Shown: positions 7,892 through 15,982, counted from the stretch's first letter. The stretch is 23,947 nucleotides of DNA from a bacterium (GCA_002919115.1 PKER01000129.1:1-23947); one strand, 5' to 3'. Notes: generated from the sequence alone by a model not told the origin. Numbers and translations are program-made.

Positions 7892-7928
7892 GGTTCCTCC
7901 CGCGAGCCCTGAGCTCTCCGATATCAGG

Positions 7929-7942
7929 CTAACAACTGTTAG
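7929..7942. promoter_or_regulatory. TetR-type operator 2 (perfect CTAAC-N4-GTTAG)
   Basis: CTAACAACTGTTAG, extended to GGCTAAC...GTTAGCC, lies 37 bp upstream of the first permease GTG. It is one of the three copies with both 5-bp arms perfect, and should control the importer operon. Confidence 0.8.
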
Positions 7943-7944
7943 CC

Positions 7945-7970
7945 GGTTACGCAGGTAGGCAACTGTAACC
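7945..7970. repeat. Inverted repeat GGTTAC-N14-GTAACC beside operator 2
   Basis: GGTTAC (7945-7950) and GTAACC (7965-7970) are exact inverted copies in the divergent promoter region. The right arm, in GGCAACTGTAACC, also resembles the right half of operator 2 (CAACTGTTAGCC). It may be a second regulator's site, a degenerate extra operator or part of the permease promoter. Confidence 0.3.
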
Positions 7971-8016
7971 GCTTAAAGATGCGCTTAACGCGCAGGACGC
8001 GATGCCGAGGGGCCCG

Positions 8017-8045
8017 TTGTGGTAAATGTACGAACGATTGTTAGT
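8017..8045 (+). promoter_or_regulatory. Candidate promoter for the substrate-binding protein gene
   Basis: TTGTGG (8017-8022) and GTTAGT (8040-8045) are separated by 17 bp. They match the sigma-70-like boxes only partly. The -10 candidate is the right arm of operator 3, so repressor and polymerase would compete directly. Confidence 0.35.
8031..8044. promoter_or_regulatory. TetR-type operator 3 (CGAAC-N4-GTTAG)
   Basis: CGAACGATTGTTAG lies 45 bp upstream of the binding-protein ATG. Like operator 1 it carries CGAAC in place of CTAAC in one arm. It gives the divergent plus-strand gene its own site, about 100 bp from operator 2. Confidence 0.75.
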
Positions 8046-8050
8046 TTCCA

Positions 8051-8067
8051 TCCGAGCCCGGCTCGGG
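8051..8067 (+). other. Small hairpin in the 5' leader of the binding-protein gene
   Basis: CCGAGC and GCTCGG pair around a 3-nt CCG loop, with a possible extra T-G pair at the base. It lies between operator 3 and the GGAGGGGAG ribosome-binding site. It may stabilise the message of this highly expressed class of gene; no ligand-binding fold is evident. Confidence 0.35.
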
Positions 8068-8089
8068 ACCCATTGGAGGGGAGACGAAG

Positions 8090-9220
8090 ATGAATCCAAG
8101 TAAGCGCAGGACCGCCGGCTGGGCCAGCCTCCTGCTCGTCGCGCTGCTCGCTTTCGCGATCGCTGCATGCGGCGGCGACGACAACGGCGGCTCCGGCGGC
8201 TCCAGCGACGCCGCCGGCTCGGAGGACGAGCTCTTCGGCGACGTCCAGCTCACGATCGGCGGCTGGGGCGGCACGATCAACAAGCAGACGAACATCTCCT
8301 ACCTGCAGCCCTACAAGGCCGCCGGCGGGTCGAGCGCGGTCTTCGACAACGCGCCCGCGGCCCAGCTCGCGCGCATCCAGGCGCAGAACCGCTCGGGCAA
8401 CGTGACCTGGGACGTCGTCGACTCGATCGGCGCGGATGGTGCGTGGCCGCTGTGGGAGGAGGGCCTGCTCGAGCCGCTGCCCGCGGACCTCAAGGAGCAC
8501 CTCGTCGAGGTCCTCGGCCCGCGCAAGGTGACGGACTTCGGCTTCACCCACGCGAACATCGCGCACGTCATCGCCTGCAACATGGACAAGGTCGACGTCT
8601 GCCCGAAGACGATGGAGGAGTTCTTCGACGTCGAGAACTTCCCGGGCAAGCGCATGTTCCCGGGCGTCGGGCCGCTGACCGCCGCCGCGCTCGCGCAGTC
8701 GGCGATGGGCGTCCCGGCGGAGGAGATCGAGAACGAGCCGCCCGACCTCGACGCGATCTTCGCGAAGCTCGACGAGGTCAAGCCGGCGGTCGAGGTGTTC
8801 TTCACCTCCGGCGACCAGCAGGAGCAGATCATGCGCTCCGGCGAGGCCGACATGGGGATCATGTGGAGCGGCCGCGCCTACGCCGTCAAGGCCGGCGGGA
8901 TGAACCTTGAGGTCAACTGGGACGGCGGCGTGTACGAGCCGAGCTACTGGGCCGCGGTCAAGGGCGGGCCGAACACCGAGGCCGCCTTCGCCCTCATGAA
9001 GTGGATCGCCGACAACGCCGAGGGGCAGGCCGAGTGGGCCGAGGCGCTCCACTACTCCGTGCCCAACCCGGATGCTCTCGAGCTCGTTCCGGCGGAGACG
9101 CAGGCGGAGCTCGCGGACACCCCGGAGAACTTCGAGAGGATCGTCACGCCCAACTACCAGTGGTACGCGGAGAACACCGAGGAACTCAACACCCGGTTCC
9201 AGGACTGGGTGGGGGGCTGA
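8090..9220 (+). CDS. Extracellular substrate-binding lipoprotein of the PotABC-like importer
   Basis: The 376-residue product starts with a lysine/arginine n-region and a hydrophobic stretch ending in the lipobox IAAC, with the lipidated Cys27 followed by a GGDDNGGSGGSS linker. It is thus a membrane-anchored binding protein facing outside. The mature part has the layout of periplasmic polyamine/iron-type binding proteins: VQLTIGGWGG near the start, a hinge region around TWDVVDSIGADGA, FTSGDQQEQIMRSGEADMGIMWSG in the second lobe and FALMKWIADN near the end. It should deliver its ligand to the divergent permease pair. It stands alone between its own operator and a strong terminator, which lets it be made in excess over the membrane parts, as is usual. 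The ligand is unknown; acidic residues are plentiful, consistent with a cation but not proof. Confidence 0.9.
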   Translation: MNPSKRRTAGWASLLLVALLAFAIAACGGDDNGGSGGSSDAAGSEDELFGDVQLTIGGWGGTINKQTNISYLQPYKAAGGSSAVFDNAPAAQLARIQAQNRSGNVTWDVVDSIGADGAWPLWEEGLLEPLPADLKEHLVEVLGPRKVTDFGFTHANIAHVIACNMDKVDVCPKTMEEFFDVENFPGKRMFPGVGPLTAAALAQSAMGVPAEEIENEPPDLDAIFAKLDEVKPAVEVFFTSGDQQEQIMRSGEADMGIMWSGRAYAVKAGGMNLEVNWDGGVYEPSYWAAVKGGPNTEAAFALMKWIADNAEGQAEWAEALHYSVPNPDALELVPAETQAELADTPENFERIVTPNYQWYAENTEELNTRFQDWVGG

Positions 9221-9251
9221 GGGACACCCCTACCTCCTGAGGGACGCGTAC

Positions 9252-9294
9252 GCGGAGCGGGCTCCGGTCATACCTCTCCCCGGGCCCGCTCCGC
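9252..9294 (+). terminator. Terminator hairpin after the binding-protein gene
   Basis: GCGGAGCGGGC (9252-9262) and GCCCGCTCCGC (9284-9294) form an 11-bp perfect stem with a 21-nt loop that can pair further (CCGG/CCGG). It lies 32 bp past the stop and 17 bp before operator 4. There is no T-run, as is common in high-GC actinobacteria. Confidence 0.65.
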
Positions 9295-9310
9295 ACCCTC
9301 AGCTGAGCTA

Positions 9311-9324
9311 CTAACAAGCGTTAG
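9311..9324. promoter_or_regulatory. TetR-type operator 4 (perfect CTAAC-N4-GTTAG) of the catabolic operon
   Basis: CTAACAAGCGTTAG, extended to ACTAAC...GTTAGT, ends 18 bp before the aminotransferase ATG. A TAGACT hexamer (9326-9331) directly after it is a candidate -10 box, so the transcript would have almost no leader. This site should control the eight-gene operon. Confidence 0.8.
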
Positions 9325-9342
9325 TTAGACTCGCCAACCGAC

Positions 9343-10524
9343 ATGACGATCGCCGACATCGACAAACCCATCGGACCGGCCTCGGACGAGCTGTACGCGC
9401 GCGCCACCGGGCGGCTGCCGGGCGGCAACTCGCGCACCACGGTGTTCGTGCCGCCGCACCCCCCGTACGCGCGGCGCGGCGCGGGCTACCTCGTCGAGGA
9501 CGTCGATGGCAACGAGCTCATCGACCTGCAGAACAACTACACGGCGCTGATCCACGGCCACGCCTACGGGCCGGTCGTGGAGGCGGCCTCGGCGGCGATC
9601 GCCTCGGGCGCTTCGTTCGGCCTGCCGACCGAAAGCGAGGTGCGGCTCGCCGGCATCCTTGGCGAGCGCCTCGGCTGGGCTACGCACTGGCGCTTCGCCA
9701 ACTCGGGGACGGAAGCCGTGATGATCGCCCTGCGCGCGGCGCGCGCGATCACCGGCCGGGACGTGATCGTGCGCTTCGCCGGTTGCTACCACGGCAGCTA
9801 CGACGCGGTGCTCGCGAAGGGCGCGGCAGGCGTCCCCGCGGGCCTCGACGCGGACGTGGTCGAGGTCCCGCTCGAGGACCTCGACGCGGTCGTCCGCGCC
9901 ATGGACGAGCGCGAGGTGGCCTGCGTCCTGTTCGACGCGATGCCGAACCGCGCGGGCCTGCGCCCCGCGGACCCGGATTTCGTCAAGGCCCTGCGCGAGG
10001 AGACCCGCAGGCGCGGGGTCCTGCTCGTCCAGGACGAGGTGCTCACCTACCGCATCGCGCTCGGCGGGCTGCACTCCACCTACGGCATCCAGCCCGACCT
10101 CGTGACGCTCGGCAAGGTGATCGGCGGCGGCCTTCCGATCGGCGCGATCGGCGGCACGGCGGAGACGATGGCCGTCTTCGACCCGACCCGGCCGGACGCG
10201 CTGCCCCACGGCGGCACCTTCTCGGCCAACCCGGTGTCGATGGAGGCGGGGATCGCGGCGCTGCGGGACTTCGACGCGGCCGCGACCGAGCGCCTGAACG
10301 CGCTCGGCGACCGGCTGCGCGCGGGCCTTGCCGACCTCGGCTTCGAGGTCGCGGGCCGCGGTTCGCTGGTGCGCCTGCACGACCCCGAGCCCGCGCGGCT
10401 TTGGTGGGCGGCGTACCGCCAGGGCCTGCTGCTCTGCGGCAACGGCCTGGCCTGCCTGTCCACGCCGATGGACGACGCGACGGTCGACGAGATCCTGCGG
10501 AGGTTCGCCGATGTCGAGCGCTGA
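9343..10524 (+). CDS. Class III aminotransferase (PLP), glutamate-1-semialdehyde-aminomutase-like
   Basis: The 393-residue enzyme is a fold-type I PLP protein. Landmarks are RLPGGNSRTT near the N terminus, FANSGTEAVMIALRAAR (118-134) for phosphate binding, GCYHGSYDA, the PLP-ring aspartate in VQDEVLTYR (Asp231) and the Schiff-base lysine in LGKVIGGGLPIGAIGG (Lys258). This is the branch that contains glutamate-1-semialdehyde aminomutase and beta- or omega-amino-acid transaminases. No heme-pathway genes are nearby, so a catabolic transamination that yields an aldehyde or keto acid plus glutamate is more likely, with glutamate dehydrogenase in the same regulon recycling the amino acceptor. It is the first gene of the operon and its end overlaps the CoA-transferase A gene by 14 bp. 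Confidence 0.88.
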   Translation: MTIADIDKPIGPASDELYARATGRLPGGNSRTTVFVPPHPPYARRGAGYLVEDVDGNELIDLQNNYTALIHGHAYGPVVEAASAAIASGASFGLPTESEVRLAGILGERLGWATHWRFANSGTEAVMIALRAARAITGRDVIVRFAGCYHGSYDAVLAKGAAGVPAGLDADVVEVPLEDLDAVVRAMDEREVACVLFDAMPNRAGLRPADPDFVKALREETRRRGVLLVQDEVLTYRIALGGLHSTYGIQPDLVTLGKVIGGGLPIGAIGGTAETMAVFDPTRPDALPHGGTFSANPVSMEAGIAALRDFDAAATERLNALGDRLRAGLADLGFEVAGRGSLVRLHDPEPARLWWAAYRQGLLLCGNGLACLSTPMDDATVDEILRRFADVER

Positions 10525-11443
10525 GACGCCCACGCTCGCGGAGGCGATCGCCGCCAACGTGAAGCCGGGGGACTCCGTCTACATCACGGGCTTCACGCAC
10601 CTGATCGGGTTCGCGGCGGCGCACGAGATCATCCGCCAGGGGATCCGTGACCTCACGCTGATCCGGCTCACCCCGGACCTGGTCTACGACCAGATGGTCG
10701 CGGCCGGGTGCGCGCGCAAGCTCGTCTTCAGTTACCTCGGCAACCCGGGGGTCGGCTCGCTGAACGCGATCCGCCGGGCGATCGAGCGGGGCGAGATCGA
10801 GTGGGAGGAGTACACCCACGGATCGCTGATCGCGGCGCTGCGCGCGGGCGCCCAGGGCGCTCCCTTCGCGCCGGTGCCGGCGGTGGCGGGCACCGACCTG
10901 CCCCGGCACAACCCGGCGATCGCGACGGTGCGCTCGCCCTTCGACGGCACCGAGGTGCCGGTCGTCGCGCCGCTGCGCCCCGACGTGGCGATCGTGCACG
11001 CACAGCGCGCGGACGCCCAGGGCCGCGTCCAGGTGTGGGGCTCGGTCGGCGACATCCCCGAGGCCGCCCGCGCGGCCCGGCGCGTGATCGTGACCGCGGA
11101 GGAGATCGTCGACGAGGAGGCGCTGCGCGCCGACCCGAACCGCACCCTGCTGCTCGGGCGCGGCGTCGAGGCCGTGGTGCACGTCCCCTACGGCGCGCAC
11201 CCGTCGTACGCGCAGGGCCTGTACGGGCGCGACAACCGCTTCTACCGGCAGTGGGCCGAGATCTCGGCCGACCCGGACGACTTGGACTCGTACCTCGAAG
11301 AGCAGGTGCGCTCGATCGGAGGATGGGACGCCCACGTCGAGCGCGAGCGCGAACGCCTCAACGAGCTCTCCAAGGTGGGGGAGAGCGTCCCGAACGCTGT
11401 GAATTTCGGAGACAACGCGGCGATCGCCGCAGTGCAGGAGTAG
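10511..11443 (+). CDS. CoA-transferase family I, alpha subunit (glutaconate/3-oxoadipate type)
   Basis: The 310-residue protein matches the A subunits of two-gene class I CoA-transferases such as glutaconate CoA-transferase GctA and 3-oxoadipate CoA-transferase CatI. It has GDSVYITGFTHLIGFAAAHEI near the start, DLTLIRLTPDLVYDQMVAAG, SYLGNPGVGS, and PDVAIVHAQRADAQGRVQVWG in the middle, then ARRVIVTAEEIVD. It would move CoA from a donor such as succinyl-CoA to a free acid, together with the B subunit encoded two genes downstream. The ATG lies inside the end of the aminotransferase gene with GGAGG 8 bp upstream. The unusual point is that the FAD oxidoreductase gene separates the two subunits. 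Confidence 0.88.
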   Translation: MSSAETPTLAEAIAANVKPGDSVYITGFTHLIGFAAAHEIIRQGIRDLTLIRLTPDLVYDQMVAAGCARKLVFSYLGNPGVGSLNAIRRAIERGEIEWEEYTHGSLIAALRAGAQGAPFAPVPAVAGTDLPRHNPAIATVRSPFDGTEVPVVAPLRPDVAIVHAQRADAQGRVQVWGSVGDIPEAARAARRVIVTAEEIVDEEALRADPNRTLLLGRGVEAVVHVPYGAHPSYAQGLYGRDNRFYRQWAEISADPDDLDSYLEEQVRSIGGWDAHVERERERLNELSKVGESVPNAVNFGDNAAIAAVQE

Positions 11444-11445
11444 AG

Positions 11446-12612
11446 ATGGCGAACCCTAAGGTGGTTGTAGTTGGAGGAGGGGCCCTCGGCCTCGCGACCG
11501 CGGTGCACCTGACGCGCAAGGGCGTCACCGACGTGACCGTGCTGGAGGCCGATCACGTCGCGTCCGGGTCGTCCGGCCTCTCCGTGGGGATCATCGAGAC
11601 CCAGTACATGGACCGCCTGGACATCGCGCTGCGCGTCCACGCCATGGGCTTCTTCAACGAGCTCGAGCGCGACCACGGGCTCGACATCGTCCGCAACGGG
11701 TACCTGCGGCTGGTCCACGACGAGGACTCGCTGATGGCGGCGGAGCAGAGCGTCGCCACCCAGCACGAGCTCGGCGTCGCCGACGCGGCGGTCATCGACC
11801 GCGACGAGGTCCAGCGCCTCGTGCCGGACATGCGCTGCGACGACCTGCTCGGCGGGCTGTGGGGCCCGAGCGACGGGTTCATCGACGGCCACCTCTACGC
11901 GAACATGCTCGCGGAGATCGCGATGGACGCGGGCGCGCGCGTGGCGGTGCGCCAGCGCGTGAGCGCGATCGAGCCGAACGGCGCGGGCTACACGGTGCGC
12001 ACCGAGGCCGGCGACGAGCTCGCCGCCGACTACGTCGTGAACGCGGCGGGCGCCTGGGGCGACCGGATCGCGGAGATGGCGGGGCTCGAGATGCCGCTCG
12101 TCGCCCAGCGCCACCAGGCGGCGATGGTCAAGGCCGAGGGCATCGACTACACGGTCCCGTCGGTCATGGACTACATCCCGAACTCGGGCCAGATCGGGGT
12201 GTACTTCCGCCACGAGCGCCCGGGGCAGCTGATCGCGGGCCTGCACAGCGAGGACATCACCGGCCGGGTGGTCGACCCAGACAACTACGCGCGCAGCGCG
12301 GACCCGGAGTTCATCGAGCTGCTCGCGGAGAAGCTGGCCGAGCGGCTGCCCTCCTTCGCGGAGAAGGCCGGCCTGGGCAACGGCTGGGCCGGGCTCTACC
12401 CCGTGAGCCCCGACGGCAAGCCGCAGCTCGGCCCCAACCCCGACGCGGAGCGCTTCATCACCGTCGGCGGCGCGGGCGGCTCGGGGATCCAGCTCTCCCC
12501 GGCGCTCGGCGAGATCGCGGCGGAGTGGATCGTGGACGGCGAGCCGAGCGCGGTCGAGGGCGTCGAGGTCCTGCTGCCCGGCCGCGAGAGCCTGGTCGGG
12601 GCGCATGGGTGA
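11446..12612 (+). CDS. FAD-dependent oxidoreductase, DAO/sarcosine-oxidase-beta-like
   Basis: The 388-residue protein belongs to the D-amino-acid oxidase family. The N-terminal FAD-binding fold is VVVVGGGALGLATAVHLTRKG, with Glu34 at the end of the second strand. ASGSSGLSVGIIE follows as the FAD pyrophosphate loop region, and DYVVNAAGAWGDRIAEMAGL plus the C-terminal GLYPVSPDGKPQLGP and GGAGGSGIQLSPALGE complete the fold. Enzymes of this group oxidise secondary or primary amines of amino acids (sarcosine, glycine, opines, N-methyl amino acids) to imines that then hydrolyse. There are no partner alpha/gamma/delta subunits here, so a one-chain enzyme is likely. It starts 2 bp after the CoA-transferase A stop and overlaps CoA-transferase B by 8 bp. 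It may open the pathway by removing an N-substituent. Confidence 0.88.
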   Translation: MANPKVVVVGGGALGLATAVHLTRKGVTDVTVLEADHVASGSSGLSVGIIETQYMDRLDIALRVHAMGFFNELERDHGLDIVRNGYLRLVHDEDSLMAAEQSVATQHELGVADAAVIDRDEVQRLVPDMRCDDLLGGLWGPSDGFIDGHLYANMLAEIAMDAGARVAVRQRVSAIEPNGAGYTVRTEAGDELAADYVVNAAGAWGDRIAEMAGLEMPLVAQRHQAAMVKAEGIDYTVPSVMDYIPNSGQIGVYFRHERPGQLIAGLHSEDITGRVVDPDNYARSADPEFIELLAEKLAERLPSFAEKAGLGNGWAGLYPVSPDGKPQLGPNPDAERFITVGGAGGSGIQLSPALGEIAAEWIVDGEPSAVEGVEVLLPGRESLVGAHG

Positions 12613-13267
12613 GCCGGTCGATCTGGCCGCCACCGCGGCGGAATACCTGAGCGACGGGGAGACCGTGCTCGTCGGCGTGGGCGCGCCGGGGAAGGCCGCC
12701 ACGCTGGCGCAGCGCAGCCACGCCCCGAACCTCACGCTGGTCTACGAGTCGGGCGCGATCGGCAGCGTGCCGGCGCGCCCGCCGCTCTCGATCGGCGACC
12801 CGACGCTGTTCGCGGGCGCGCTCGCGGCGATGTCGGTCTCCGACACGTTCGCCTACGTGATCGAGGGCGGCCTGATCGACACGGCCTTCGTCGGGGCGGC
12901 CGAGATCGACCGCAGGGCGCGCCTCAACAGCACGGTCATCGGCGACTACGCGAGCCCGAAGGTGCGCCTGCCCGGCAGCGGCGGCGCCTGCGAGATCGTC
13001 GCCTACGCGCGGCGCACCCTCGTGCTCTCCCCGCTGCAGCGCCGCCGCTTCCCGGAGCGCTTGAACTTCGTCACCTCGGCCCCGCCGCCCAGCGTCGAGG
13101 TCGTGGTGGTGACCGACCGCTGCGTCTTCCGCCGCCCCCCGGGCGGGGACGAGCTCCTCCTCGACCGGCTGCTCGGCGGCACCACCGTCGAGGAGGTCCA
13201 GGCCGAGGTCGGCTGGCAGCTCACCCTCTCCGACTCGCTCGCCGGGGAGGTCGCGGGCCGTGCCTGA
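12605..13267 (+). CDS. CoA-transferase family I, beta subunit (glutaconate/3-oxoadipate type)
   Basis: The 220-residue protein is the catalytic B subunit of a class I CoA-transferase. It keeps the active-site glutamate in VYESGAIG (Glu48), GGLIDTAFVGAAEIDRRARL and the signature GDYASPKVRLPGSGGACEI. It resembles GctB and CatJ. It overlaps the FAD gene at its start and the thiolase at its end, each by 8 bp, so the five genes from the aminotransferase to the thiolase are tightly coupled. The subunit pair with a PcaF-like thiolase next door strongly suggests activation of a beta-keto acid such as 3-oxoadipate or a close relative. Confidence 0.88.
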   Translation: MGEPVDLAATAAEYLSDGETVLVGVGAPGKAATLAQRSHAPNLTLVYESGAIGSVPARPPLSIGDPTLFAGALAAMSVSDTFAYVIEGGLIDTAFVGAAEIDRRARLNSTVIGDYASPKVRLPGSGGACEIVAYARRTLVLSPLQRRRFPERLNFVTSAPPPSVEVVVVTDRCVFRRPPGGDELLLDRLLGGTTVEEVQAEVGWQLTLSDSLAGEVAGRA

Positions 13268-14447
13268 GGCATACGTCGTCACCGGCGTCCGCACCCCAGT
13301 CGGCCGCTTCGGCGGCTCGCTCGCCGACGTGCGCCCCGACGACCTCGCGGCGATCGTGATCCGCGCCGCCGTCGAGCGCGCGGGCGTCGACCCCGGGGCG
13401 ATCGATGAGGTGATCATGGGCTGCGCGAACCAAGCGGGCGAGGACAATCGCAACGTGGCCCGCATGGCGGTCCTGCTCGCCGACCTGCCGGAGTCGGTGC
13501 CGGGCTTCACGGTGAACCGCCTCTGCGCCTCGGGCCTCACGGCGGTGACGAGCGCGGCGCAGGCGATCCGCGCGGGCGAGGCCGACATCGTGGTCGCGGG
13601 CGGCGTCGAGTCGATGACGCGCGCCCCCCTGGTGATGCCGAAGGGCGACCGTCCCTTCGCGCGCGGCGACCGCACCGCCTACGACACGACGCTCGGGTGG
13701 CGGTTCCCCAACCCGCGCATGGCCGAGCGCTTCCCGCTCGAGAGCATGGGCGAGACCGGCGAGAACGTGGCCGAGCGCTGGGAGGTGAGCCGCGCGGACC
13801 AGGACGAGTTCGCGCTGCGCAGCCAGCGGCGCTGGGCGGAGGCAGCGGCCGCGGGCCGCTTCGACGACGAGATCGTGCCGGTGGGCGAGTTCGCGCGCGA
13901 CGAGCACCCGCGCGCGGACACCGACCTGGAGAAGCTCGCCAAGCTGCGCCCGGCGTTCCGCGAGGGCGGCACGGTCACCGCCGGAAACTCGAGCGGGATC
14001 AACGACGGCGCCGCGGCGCTCGTGCTCGCCAGCGAGCGCGGGCTGGAGATGCTGGGGCGCGACCCGATGGCGCGCTACGTGTGCTCGGCGGCGGCCGGCG
14101 TGGACCCGCGCGTCATGGGCGTGGGCCCGATCGACGCGGTGCGCAAGGCCGTGCGCCGCGCGGGCATCGAGATCGGCGACATCGACTTGGTCGAGCTGAA
14201 CGAGGCCTTCGCCTCGCAGAGCCTCGCGGTGATCCGCGAGCTCGGCATCGACCCGGAGATCGTGAACGTGAACGGCGGCGCGATCGCGATCGGCCATCCC
14301 CTGGGGATGAGCGGGGCGCGGCTCGTGGTCTCGCTCACGCACGAGCTCGCGCGCCGCGGGGCGCGGTACGGCCTGGCGACGCTCTGCGTCGGCGTCGGGC
14401 AAGGACAAGCAGCGGTATTCGAACGCACAGGAGGAGCAGACCGATGA
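13260..14447 (+). CDS. Thiolase, 3-oxoadipyl-CoA thiolase (PcaF)-like
   Basis: The 395-residue enzyme is a degradative thiolase. The nucleophilic Cys89 is in TVNRLCASGL, ESMTRAPLVMPKG follows, the C-terminal half has NEAFASQSLAVIRELG, and His346 (GGAIAIGHPLGMSGAR) and Cys376 (LCVGVGQGQA) complete the active site. The segment GCANQAGEDNRNVARMAVLL near residue 54 is very close to what I recall of PcaF, which cleaves 3-oxoadipyl-CoA to succinyl-CoA and acetyl-CoA. General acetyl-CoA acetyltransferase activity is the alternative. It starts at a GTG behind GGGGAGG and overlaps both neighbours. No beta-ketoadipate ring-cleavage genes are in the window, so the 3-oxo acid must come from another source. 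Confidence 0.9.
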   Translation: MPEAYVVTGVRTPVGRFGGSLADVRPDDLAAIVIRAAVERAGVDPGAIDEVIMGCANQAGEDNRNVARMAVLLADLPESVPGFTVNRLCASGLTAVTSAAQAIRAGEADIVVAGGVESMTRAPLVMPKGDRPFARGDRTAYDTTLGWRFPNPRMAERFPLESMGETGENVAERWEVSRADQDEFALRSQRRWAEAAAAGRFDDEIVPVGEFARDEHPRADTDLEKLAKLRPAFREGGTVTAGNSSGINDGAAALVLASERGLEMLGRDPMARYVCSAAAGVDPRVMGVGPIDAVRKAVRRAGIEIGDIDLVELNEAFASQSLAVIRELGIDPEIVNVNGGAIAIGHPLGMSGARLVVSLTHELARRGARYGLATLCVGVGQGQAAVFERTGGADR

Positions 14448-15982
14448 CGCGACTGACATACACGAGCGGCTCTCTCGACGCCGACACGGACGCCGCTTAC
14501 GAGGCGGAGCTGGCGAAGGCCCGCGCCGAGGGCTCGCCCGAGCTCGGGCACTGGATCGCCGGCGAGGAGGTCGCGGCAGGCGAGGTCTTCGAGCGCGAGA
14601 ACCCGTCCTTCACCGACGAGATCGCGAGCCGCGCGCGCGAGGCCGACGCGGACGTGATCGCCAAGGCGGTCGAGGCGGCGAAGGACGCGCGGGTGGAGTG
14701 GCGCCGCACGCCCTACGCCGAGCGCAACGCGAAGCTGCGCGCCGCGGCCCGCTGGATCGAGGAGCACGTGCCCGAGATCGCGGCGATCCTCTCGCTCGAG
14801 ACGGGCAAGACCCGCATCGAGGCGATCGCCGAGGTGCAGGAGGGGATCGACCTGATCGAGACCTACTGCTCCGAGATCGAGCGCAACGACGGGTACACCC
14901 ACCCGCTCAAGAGCTTCAGCGACAACGAGCAGAACACGGAGACGTTGCGTCCGTACGGCGTGTTCGGGGTGATCGGACCGTTCAACTTCCCGTTCGCGCT
15001 GTGCATCGGGATGTCCTCGGCGGCGATGGTGGCCGGCAACACGGTCGTCCTCAAGCCATCGGAGGAGGCACCGTGGTCGGCCGCCAAGTTCGCCGAGGCC
15101 ATGAACGCCGCGGGCGTGCCCGCGGGCGTGTTCAACCTCGTCCACGGCGGGCCCGAGGCGGGCAAGGAGCTCGTCGACTCCCCGGTCGACGGCATCGCGT
15201 TCACCGGCTCGGCCGAGGTCGGCCGCGCGATCGCGAAGCGCCTGCACGAGGGCCCCTACACCCGCCCGGCGCTCACCGAGATGGGCGGCAAGAACCCGGC
15301 GATCGTGACCGCGAACGCCGACGTCGACAAGGCTGCCGAGGGCATCGCCCGCGCCGCGTTCGGCCTGTCGGGCCAGAAGTGCAGCGCCTGCTCGCGGGCG
15401 ATCGTCGTGGAGGACGTCTACGACGAGCTCGTCGAGAAGCTGGGCGAGTTCACGCGCGGCCTCAAGGTCGGCGAGCCGGGCGACCCGACCTCGTTTCTCG
15501 GGCCGGTGATCAACGAGAAGACCGTCGCGCGCTTCGAGGACGCCGTCGAGGCGGCGAAGGCCGACGGCCGGATCGTCGCCGGCGGCGGGCGGCCGGACCT
15601 GCCCGGCTACTACGTGGAGCCCACGGTCGTCGGGGACCTGCCGCGCGGCCACCGGCTCACCCGCGACGAGCTCTTCATGCCGTTCGTCACGGTCACGAAG
15701 GTGGCCGACCTCGACGAGGCGATCGAGGAGGCCAACGCGGTGGTCTACGGCCTCACCGCGGGTATCTTCACCGAGGACGACGCCGAGGCCGAGGAGTTCT
15801 TCGACCGCATCGAGGCGGGCATCACCTACCGCAACCGGCGCGCCGGCGCGACCACCGGCGCCTGGCCCGGCACCCAGTCGTTCTGCGGCTGGAAGTCGAG
15901 CGGCACGACCGGCAAGGGCGGTCTGGGCCCGCACTACGTCCCGCAGTTCATGCGCGAGCAGAGCCGCACGGTGGTCTCGTAG
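14444..15982 (+). CDS. Aldehyde dehydrogenase, 1-pyrroline-5-carboxylate dehydrogenase-like
   Basis: The 512-residue NAD(P)-dependent enzyme oxidises an aldehyde to an acid. It shows the oxyanion asparagine in GPFNFPFAL (about 181), the cofactor lysine in VLKPSE (204), FTGSAEVGR, general base Glu279 in LTEMGGKNPA and nucleophile Cys313 in GQKCSACSR. The GQKCSACSR form, the length and the long N-terminal extension fit glutamate-semialdehyde/P5C dehydrogenases (RocA type) better than succinate-semialdehyde dehydrogenases. If so, the product would be glutamate or a similar amino acid, which glutamate dehydrogenase of the same regulon could deaminate. It overlaps the thiolase stop (ATGA) and has AGGAGG upstream. 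Confidence 0.88.
   Translation: MTRLTYTSGSLDADTDAAYEAELAKARAEGSPELGHWIAGEEVAAGEVFERENPSFTDEIASRAREADADVIAKAVEAAKDARVEWRRTPYAERNAKLRAAARWIEEHVPEIAAILSLETGKTRIEAIAEVQEGIDLIETYCSEIERNDGYTHPLKSFSDNEQNTETLRPYGVFGVIGPFNFPFALCIGMSSAAMVAGNTVVLKPSEEAPWSAAKFAEAMNAAGVPAGVFNLVHGGPEAGKELVDSPVDGIAFTGSAEVGRAIAKRLHEGPYTRPALTEMGGKNPAIVTANADVDKAAEGIARAAFGLSGQKCSACSRAIVVEDVYDELVEKLGEFTRGLKVGEPGDPTSFLGPVINEKTVARFEDAVEAAKADGRIVAGGGRPDLPGYYVEPTVVGDLPRGHRLTRDELFMPFVTVTKVADLDEAIEEANAVVYGLTAGIFTEDDAEAEEFFDRIEAGITYRNRRAGATTGAWPGTQSFCGWKSSGTTGKGGLGPHYVPQFMREQSRTVVS

Noticed and set aside
9343..10524. Assignment of the aminotransferase as glutamate-1-semialdehyde aminomutase (hemL)
   Set aside because: The sequence is of that branch, but no tetrapyrrole genes are nearby and the gene leads a catabolic operon under a catabolic operator.
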